11,062 nucleotides of DNA from SAR202 cluster bacterium (lineage in GTDB: Bacteria; Chloroflexota; Dehalococcoidia; SAR202; CAJWER01). The position numbers and the translations under genes are program-made. The stretch is taken from the NCBI GenBank assembly GCA_030740335.1, contig JASLXL010000231.1, positions 1 through 11,062 on the forward strand, given 5' to 3'. The notes under the pieces are model-generated. The model was not told the origin of the DNA, did not search any database, and saw nothing but the letters and a program-made list of their open reading frames with translations. Positions 6,761 to 11,062 of the stretch are shown piece by piece (position 1 is the stretch's first letter; each line of letters opens with the position of its first letter).

Positions 6761-6799
6761 AGGGACATGCAAAGGCGCTACGCCCCTCTGCATGTCCCT
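6761..6799. repeat. Palindromic repeat copy C between convergent genes
   Basis: An 11-bp perfect inverted repeat, agggacatgca (6761-6771) with tgcatgtccct (6789-6799), encloses 17 bases that contain a second perfect hairpin, ggcg (6774-6777) with cgcc (6781-6784). The right half shares gctacgcccctctg (6777-6790) with copy B, and the left end (gtgaggga, 6758-6765) resembles the start of A and B, so C looks like a shortened copy lacking the middle. An A-rich run (6731-6745) precedes it, as before copy A. Placed between the ends of dinB and the GH-like gene, it may also act as a two-way terminator. Confidence 0.6.
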
Positions 6800-6880
6800 T
6801 ATGACGATGTCCATACAACCCCCGGCGGATGATCATTGCCACGGGATGCCTGTTACAGCCCAATATAGCGCGCCCAGCGC

Positions 6881-8392
6881 CTACTCGAGCCAGAAGGAAT
6901 ACAGACGGGCCTGGTTCAGGATGAATCGAGCCCGTACTGGTTTGTCGAAGTTCGGACTGGGGCTGCCCTCCCAGCGTAGTTTTACTTTCACGTGGTCTCC
7001 GCTTACAGGCACCGTTTCGTTGCGACCGTAACCGGGCAGCGCGTCGAGGGTGTCCGGTCCGCCCGGATAGGCTGCGGGCTCTGCCGGTACGCGGGTATCG
7101 GCTTCCACGATTTCGACACGAATGTCACCCCATTTTGCGTCCACGTTGACGTACATGTCCTCGCCATGGAACATAAAGGGCTTGGTCAGGACTCGGCCCA
7201 CCTCTTCGGCATCCAGTGACACGAAGCCATCCAGCCTCAGGATCGCCAGATTCAATGCACCGATGTCCTCGAATACTGCCGTATCTATGTCCAGCCTGAA
7301 CAGTTCCTTGTTGCGGTTGTATTTTTCGTACAGGTCTTTGTAGCCTGGGATGCGGTAGCCGTTGTAGTAGATCCAGATTTCGTCGTCTCTCACGATTGGG
7401 GCTCCGCAGATGGATATCCCGCTGGTGTCGTACGTCACACCATCCCAGGGCGCGATGCCCAGGAATACCTCTCTGTCGGCGACCCTCTCCCAGTTGTAGA
7501 GGTCCCGCGACACCGCAAGCTCGGGTTGGTTGATGCGGGTGTAGTTGGTGCGCGGCGCGGGGATCGCACCGAAGGGGTTGAAGAGGTTGGGGAAGCCGAT
7601 GTACATGCCCTCGTATGCCATCAAGGGCATCAGGTATGTTTCGGCGATGTAGTTTTCACCGTCGACGATCGGTGGAGTGAAGTAGGCAGGGTTCTCGACG
7701 ATCTCACGCACCCGATCCCGTCCATTCTTCCAGTCGATTTCGTCTGCGTGTAGGACGAGTTTGGCTTCGGAGAAGGTGTTGAAATCTTTGCTGGTGGTGA
7801 CCCAGACCGAGCGCCCCCAGTTCGTGCGGTGCTTGACGGTGGCGACGAACTGCTCGTTGTAGGGGTCGTACATGAACTTCGAGGTATCCTGGCTGGGGAC
7901 GGGCGGCACGTCGAGCATGTCCCATTGGAAGCCGTCGGGTGATACGCCCAGGTAGCGGTGTTTGGAATTGAACAGGCCCTTGTAGCGTCGGGCCGGATCA
8001 GGGTCTCGTTCGTCACGCAGGATGTGGTACAGGCCCATGCCTTCGGGGTCGAGGGCGATGTTGTTGTCCTTTGATCCGTGCCACTCGTAGCGGCCAAGCG
8101 AGGGTTTGTCCCAATTTACGCCGTCCTGGGAGGTGGCGTAGTGGTTCATGTATGCGTCGGTCTCAGAGTAGTGGCCGTTGTACCACCATTCCCACAGATC
8201 CTTGTCCTGGTTCCATATGGGCACCGACCAGGATGCCACGCGGACCTGTCCAATTGCGTGGTCGCGTCTCATGACTGCGCCCTTGCGCGTGGGCTTGTGC
8301 ATGTTTCGCTTTATTGCGAAGGTGCGTTCAATGGCGTGATCGTCGAGGAATAGCTGCTTGTGGGCCTTAGGATCGATGATATGGGATTCCAT
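6881..8392 (-). CDS. GH32/GH43-like beta-propeller glycosidase-type protein
   Basis: Likely a five-bladed propeller protein of the furanosidase-like clan (GH32/43/68 type), followed by a C-terminal beta-sandwich (about 407-503). The product is 503 residues. Visible: QLFLDDHAIERT near 13-24, blade-like repeats with Trp/Asp-rich strands such as LWEWWYNGHYSETD and FMYDPYNEQFVATVKH, and a C-terminal block starting HGEDMYVNVDAKWG and ending FILNQARLYSFWLE, as in planctomycete and Chloroflexota relatives. The catalytic acids cannot be assigned with certainty. No signal peptide is clear, so a secreted role is unproven. The ATG at 8392 is chosen over upstream ATGs (8428, 8461) because GGAG at 8403-8400 lies 7 bases before it. 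The DUF3237-like remnant lies 150 bases upstream on the same strand. Confidence 0.68.
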   Translation of the reverse strand: MESHIIDPKAHKQLFLDDHAIERTFAIKRNMHKPTRKGAVMRRDHAIGQVRVASWSVPIWNQDKDLWEWWYNGHYSETDAYMNHYATSQDGVNWDKPSLGRYEWHGSKDNNIALDPEGMGLYHILRDERDPDPARRYKGLFNSKHRYLGVSPDGFQWDMLDVPPVPSQDTSKFMYDPYNEQFVATVKHRTNWGRSVWVTTSKDFNTFSEAKLVLHADEIDWKNGRDRVREIVENPAYFTPPIVDGENYIAETYLMPLMAYEGMYIGFPNLFNPFGAIPAPRTNYTRINQPELAVSRDLYNWERVADREVFLGIAPWDGVTYDTSGISICGAPIVRDDEIWIYYNGYRIPGYKDLYEKYNRNKELFRLDIDTAVFEDIGALNLAILRLDGFVSLDAEEVGRVLTKPFMFHGEDMYVNVDAKWGDIRVEIVEADTRVPAEPAAYPGGPDTLDALPGYGRNETVPVSGDHVKVKLRWEGSPSPNFDKPVRARFILNQARLYSFWLE

Positions 8393-8542
8393 CCAGGTTC
8401 TCCGCGCATCGGAATTTCGAGCTGACATGGCGTTAGGAGAGTATGGCAGCATCCGACACATTATGCGAGGGTCAGGTCAGGGCTCCTTTGATCGCAGCAC
8501 GGACCCATTCCCTTTCGGGCACGCCACGCAGGCCTTCCGAGG

Positions 8543-9004
8543 TCATGTATAGACGACATCGTGGGGAGCAGTCGTCGCAGGGGACCTATCCAGACTCCAC
8601 GACATGTCGAAGGCACCGCTCCAGTTGGCCTTGGCTCTGTTCAGCCAGGCGAACTCGACCGCGTCTCTTTTCAGGGTCACCTCGGAGTCGGTTAGCCAGG
8701 CGTGGGGAGCGGAGAGGTCGGGCACATAGAGATACCCGCTGGTGGTGAAGCTAATTATCGCGCCCTCTTTGGTCTATATGGTGCCTGCGAACGCCGCGGT
8801 GCACCTCGTTGGTGCCTGGTCCTCGTATAGGTCCCACTGCACGGCTCCACTGGGGCGGTCTCCCTCGGCTCGCACGGTACCGCTGCCGATGTAGTGCCCT
8901 GGCTTTCCGTGGTTGTTGGATCGTTGGGAACATGAAGCGTCATATTGCAGATCAAGGGTGAAGAGCAGCTCGGTCGCGCGTGATTTTGGGGTGGGTGTGG
9001 TCAT
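8543..9004 (-). pseudogene. DUF3237-like gene interrupted by one in-frame TAG
   Basis: One continuous frame of 154 codons broken only by TAG at 8776-8774. Before the stop the protein reads GHYIGSGTV, then VQWDLYEDQAPTRCTAAF. After it, in the same frame, are SFTTSGYLYVPDLSAPHAW and FAWLNRAKANWSGAFDMS. The FAWLNR ending and total length near 150 recall DUF3237 beta-barrel proteins, a family of unknown function; this match is from memory of the pattern and is moderate. Conservation-like composition on both sides suggests a recent nonsense change (for example CAG to TAG), a sequencing error, or read-through. GGAGG lies 8 bases before ATG 9004 but only 2 before ATG 9010, so 9004 is the better start. 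Divergent from the LLM gene at 9204. Confidence 0.6.
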
Positions 9005-9203
9005 GGTCATGTCCTCCGGGGCTCATGGGGCCTGCGGCCCGCCTGCCTGGGTCTTTACACTATGATGCGGTGGGCGCGTTCTATGGTGCGTGGTCTGGGC
9101 GTGGGAGGTTCGTGTACATACCTCGCCGTGGGTAGTATCTTAGGCGGGCAGGGTCCGGTGTTCAGACGAACCGACTGTTGCATGGCTGCAATTGGAGAGT
9201 CCA

Positions 9204-10034
9204 TTGAAATTCGGGATTGATGCTGCAAACTTCGGCGACTACTCTGACCCTTCCACGTTGTCGGACCTGGCGTACGAGGCGGAGGAGTCCGGCTGGGACG
9301 GTTTCTTTGTGTTCGATCATATTCTGCCTCCCGACGAGGGAATGGAACTTCACGATCCGTGGGTTGTCCTGGCTGCGATTGCCATGCGGACAACCACCAT
9401 TCGAATCGGCCCGATGGTCACGCCTGTCCCGAGGCGTCGGCCCTGGAAGCTCGCGCGAGAGACGGTGTCGTTGGATCGGCTTTCCGGTGGACGGCTGACC
9501 CTATCTGTCGGGATCGGAGGACCATCTGAACGCGAATTTGGGAGTTTTGGTGAGACGCTGGATGCGAGGCTACGGAGCGAAATGTTGGACGAAGGACTGG
9601 AGGTTCTTGAGCGGTTGTGGAGTGGCGTGCCGTCTAACTACGAGGGGGCGCACTATCGTCTCAAGGATGTGGAGTTTGCTCCTGAGCCTGTGCAGTCTCC
9701 GAGGATTCCCGTTTGGGTCGGGGCCAAGTGGTGCAACAAGAGACCGCTACGTCGATCGGCTCGATGGGACGGTGTGTTTCCGATACCCCATGGAGTCGAG
9801 ACGATTACTCCGGAGGATCTTCGAACCGTGGTGGATTATGTCAGGGAACACCGGGATTCGGCCGAGAATTTTGATGTGGTATTGGCGGACCACGATGGCA
9901 GCAGGAGTCCGGAGAATATGGCGGCGTATGAGCAAGCGGGGCTCACGTGGTGGGTCCAGCGAATCCATAGTCCGTGGGCCGAATCGTTGGATGAGGCGCG
10001 AGCCCTGATTCTGGGAGGTCCGCCCGCACTGTAA
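9204..10034 (+). CDS. LLM-class flavin-dependent oxidoreductase (F420/FMN type)
   Basis: Second luciferase-like TIM-barrel enzyme of the window, 276 residues, shorter than the first and from a different branch. Motifs: KFGIDAANFGDYSDP at the N-terminus, GWDGFFVFDHILPPDEG at 30-46, IRIGPMVTPVPRRRPWKLA at 66-84, and LDRLSGGRLTLSVGIG at 90-105, the flavin/F420-binding and barrel-core segments of the family. The TTG at 9204 is preferred: it gives the usual KFGI opening and has GGAG (9194-9197) 6 bases upstream. A TTG at 9192 would add four residues but has no ribosome site. The next gene begins 86 bases on and may be co-transcribed. Substrate is unknown. Confidence 0.87.
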   Translation: MKFGIDAANFGDYSDPSTLSDLAYEAEESGWDGFFVFDHILPPDEGMELHDPWVVLAAIAMRTTTIRIGPMVTPVPRRRPWKLARETVSLDRLSGGRLTLSVGIGGPSEREFGSFGETLDARLRSEMLDEGLEVLERLWSGVPSNYEGAHYRLKDVEFAPEPVQSPRIPVWVGAKWCNKRPLRRSARWDGVFPIPHGVETITPEDLRTVVDYVREHRDSAENFDVVLADHDGSRSPENMAAYEQAGLTWWVQRIHSPWAESLDEARALILGGPPAL

Positions 10035-10120
10035 TTGAATTGGTCGTGTACATCGGGTCTGGAGCGTAGTATCGTAGGTTGGCGGCGAATCTTGTACCCA
10101 ATCACTTGGAGGAACATACA

Positions 10121-11062
10121 GTGACAGCAAGCGAACGACCTTTCATTGTCGGAGCTATTTTCTCGGCGCAGCATGGTCACATTCGAGGTCATTTGAGAAC
10201 CCTCAACGAGCTTGATGAGGTTTCTGAGATTCACCTGTGCGCTATCGAAGGGGGAGAGTTGGAGGAGATTTCCGAGATATCGCCAAAGGTGAAATCCGGC
10301 ACGCGGAACCTGGACGAATTCCTGGCGAGGGAAGATATCGAATTTGTGGTGGTTACGGCGCGTAACGACATTAGCGCGGACGTTTTGCAGAAGTGCGTTG
10401 ATGCGGGCAAGCATTTCATCTTTGAGAAGCCGGGCGCCATGAACGCGCAGGAGCTACGGGCCGTGGCCGAGTCGGCAAAGGCGAACAATATCACGACCGG
10501 TGTCGTTTTCCAGAACCGATGGACTCCCTCGAACAAAGAGGTGAAGCAGGCGCGTATCGATGGCGCATTTGGTCGGGTGATGACTGTAGAGACTCGACTG
10601 GCCACGTCTCAGGTAAGATTCCGGCGGCCCACCACGTGGATGTTCAAGAAGGCTACCGGTGGAACGGGCATCCTGGCTTGGCTAGGTTGCCACCATATCG
10701 ACATGGTCTGCTACCTGCTGGACGACAAGATCGTCGAGGTGTCGGCTATGCTGGGGACCCAGAGCCCGGAGCCCATCGAGGTGGAAGACACTGCGTTCCT
10801 TTCAGTGCGATTTGCAGGAGGCGCGATGGGGACGATCCACTCTGGCTATCACCTGGCGGGACCGATGCCGGACGGTATGGGTGGCTCCAACGACTCATTC
10901 GTCGCCGTGCGCGGGACCAATGGGTACGCACGTGTAGATGCTACACGTGGGGACGCCTATGGCTTGTACAGCGACGCTCCCGGTTGGGCGTCGGGTGGGT
11001 ATCGCGAGAAGGTGTTCAGTTTGCCGGATTCACCAGCGTACGGTGGCGCAGCGGGCGAGGAC
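10121..11062 (+). CDS. Gfo/Idh/MocA family oxidoreductase, 3' end cut by window
   Basis: NAD(P)-dependent cytosolic dehydrogenase family acting on sugars, inositols and related compounds. 314 codons are open to the window end. Family signatures: FEKPGAMNAQEL with the EKP triplet at 102-104, and the catalytic-region block GGTGILAWLGCHHIDM (180-195), where H192 and D194 match the usual G-x-H-x-x-D pattern. The N-terminal nucleotide-binding turn is unusual: the family's GxGxxG is replaced by GAIFSAQHGH (11-20). GTG 10121 is supported by GGAGG at 10108-10112, 8 bases upstream. It follows the LLM gene on the same strand, suggesting a shared catabolic task; the substrate is not readable. Confidence 0.88.
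   Translation, partial: MTASERPFIVGAIFSAQHGHIRGHLRTLNELDEVSEIHLCAIEGGELEEISEISPKVKSGTRNLDEFLAREDIEFVVVTARNDISADVLQKCVDAGKHFIFEKPGAMNAQELRAVAESAKANNITTGVVFQNRWTPSNKEVKQARIDGAFGRVMTVETRLATSQVRFRRPTTWMFKKATGGTGILAWLGCHHIDMVCYLLDDKIVEVSAMLGTQSPEPIEVEDTAFLSVRFAGGAMGTIHSGYHLAGPMPDGMGGSNDSFVAVRGTNGYARVDATRGDAYGLYSDAPGWASGGYREKVFSLPDSPAYGGAAGED

Noticed and set aside
7630..8097. 155-codon minus-strand frame
   Set aside because: Ser/Thr-rich alternate frame within the GH-like gene, which is well supported in its own frame.
8393..8461. N-terminal extension of the GH-like protein to ATG 8461 or 8428
   Set aside because: No ribosome site at either ATG; the GGAG site fits ATG 8392 and the family's N-terminus starts there.
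9028..9040. Hairpin gggcc-tgc-ggccc just upstream of the DUF3237-like start
   Set aside because: A 5-bp GC-rich palindrome is expected by chance in DNA of this composition and has no T-tract or partner elsewhere.

Overview
The window looks like an accessory, catabolism-rich stretch of a GC-rich bacterial chromosome. Two luciferase-like (LLM) flavin oxidoreductases, a tandem NIPSNAP protein, a DinB-like protein, a Gfo/Idh/MocA oxidoreductase, a zinc alcohol dehydrogenase and a GH32/43-like propeller protein sit together. Strong GGAGG-type ribosome sites occur with mixed ATG, GTG and TTG starts. This mix recalls marine SAR202-type Chloroflexota; that placement is an inference from gene content, not from a marker gene. 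No rRNA, tRNA, CRISPR array or transposase gene was seen.

Layout: (1) A 3'-truncated zinc alcohol dehydrogenase (984 to 1, minus) is divergent from (2) a probable operon LLM oxidoreductase (1645-2676), a broken acpS (2696-3090) and a plsY-like gene (3108-3683), with 19- and 17-base gaps. The 660-base divergent spacer holds repeat copy A and more hairpins. (3) After a 360-base gene-poor stretch, a tandem NIPSNAP gene (4658 to 4044, minus) is divergent from (4) a trypsin-fold protein (5211-6164) that has lost its catalytic His and Ser; that spacer holds repeat copy B. (5) A DinB-like gene (6284-6691) follows and converges on (6) a GH32/43-like gene (8392 to 6881, minus), with palindromic repeat copy C between them. 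Upstream of the GH-like gene on the same strand is (7) a DUF3237-like gene split by one in-frame TAG (9004 to 8543). Divergent from it are (8) a second LLM oxidoreductase (9204-10034) and (9) a Gfo/Idh/MocA oxidoreductase that runs off the window (10121-11062).

How the genes may fit together: the alcohol dehydrogenase, two flavin monooxygenase-like enzymes, NIPSNAP protein, Gfo/Idh/MocA enzyme and glycosidase-like protein suggest breakdown of oxidised organic or sugar-like substrates, but no complete pathway can be drawn. The acpS-plsY pair is a lipid-synthesis pair in which acpS is frameshifted and plsY has altered signature motifs.

The signals most worth following are the dispersed intergenic repeat family (A and B align without gaps over 75 bases at about 71% identity and show a compensatory change in a hairpin), the catalytically dead protease-like protein, and two genes carrying disabling changes.
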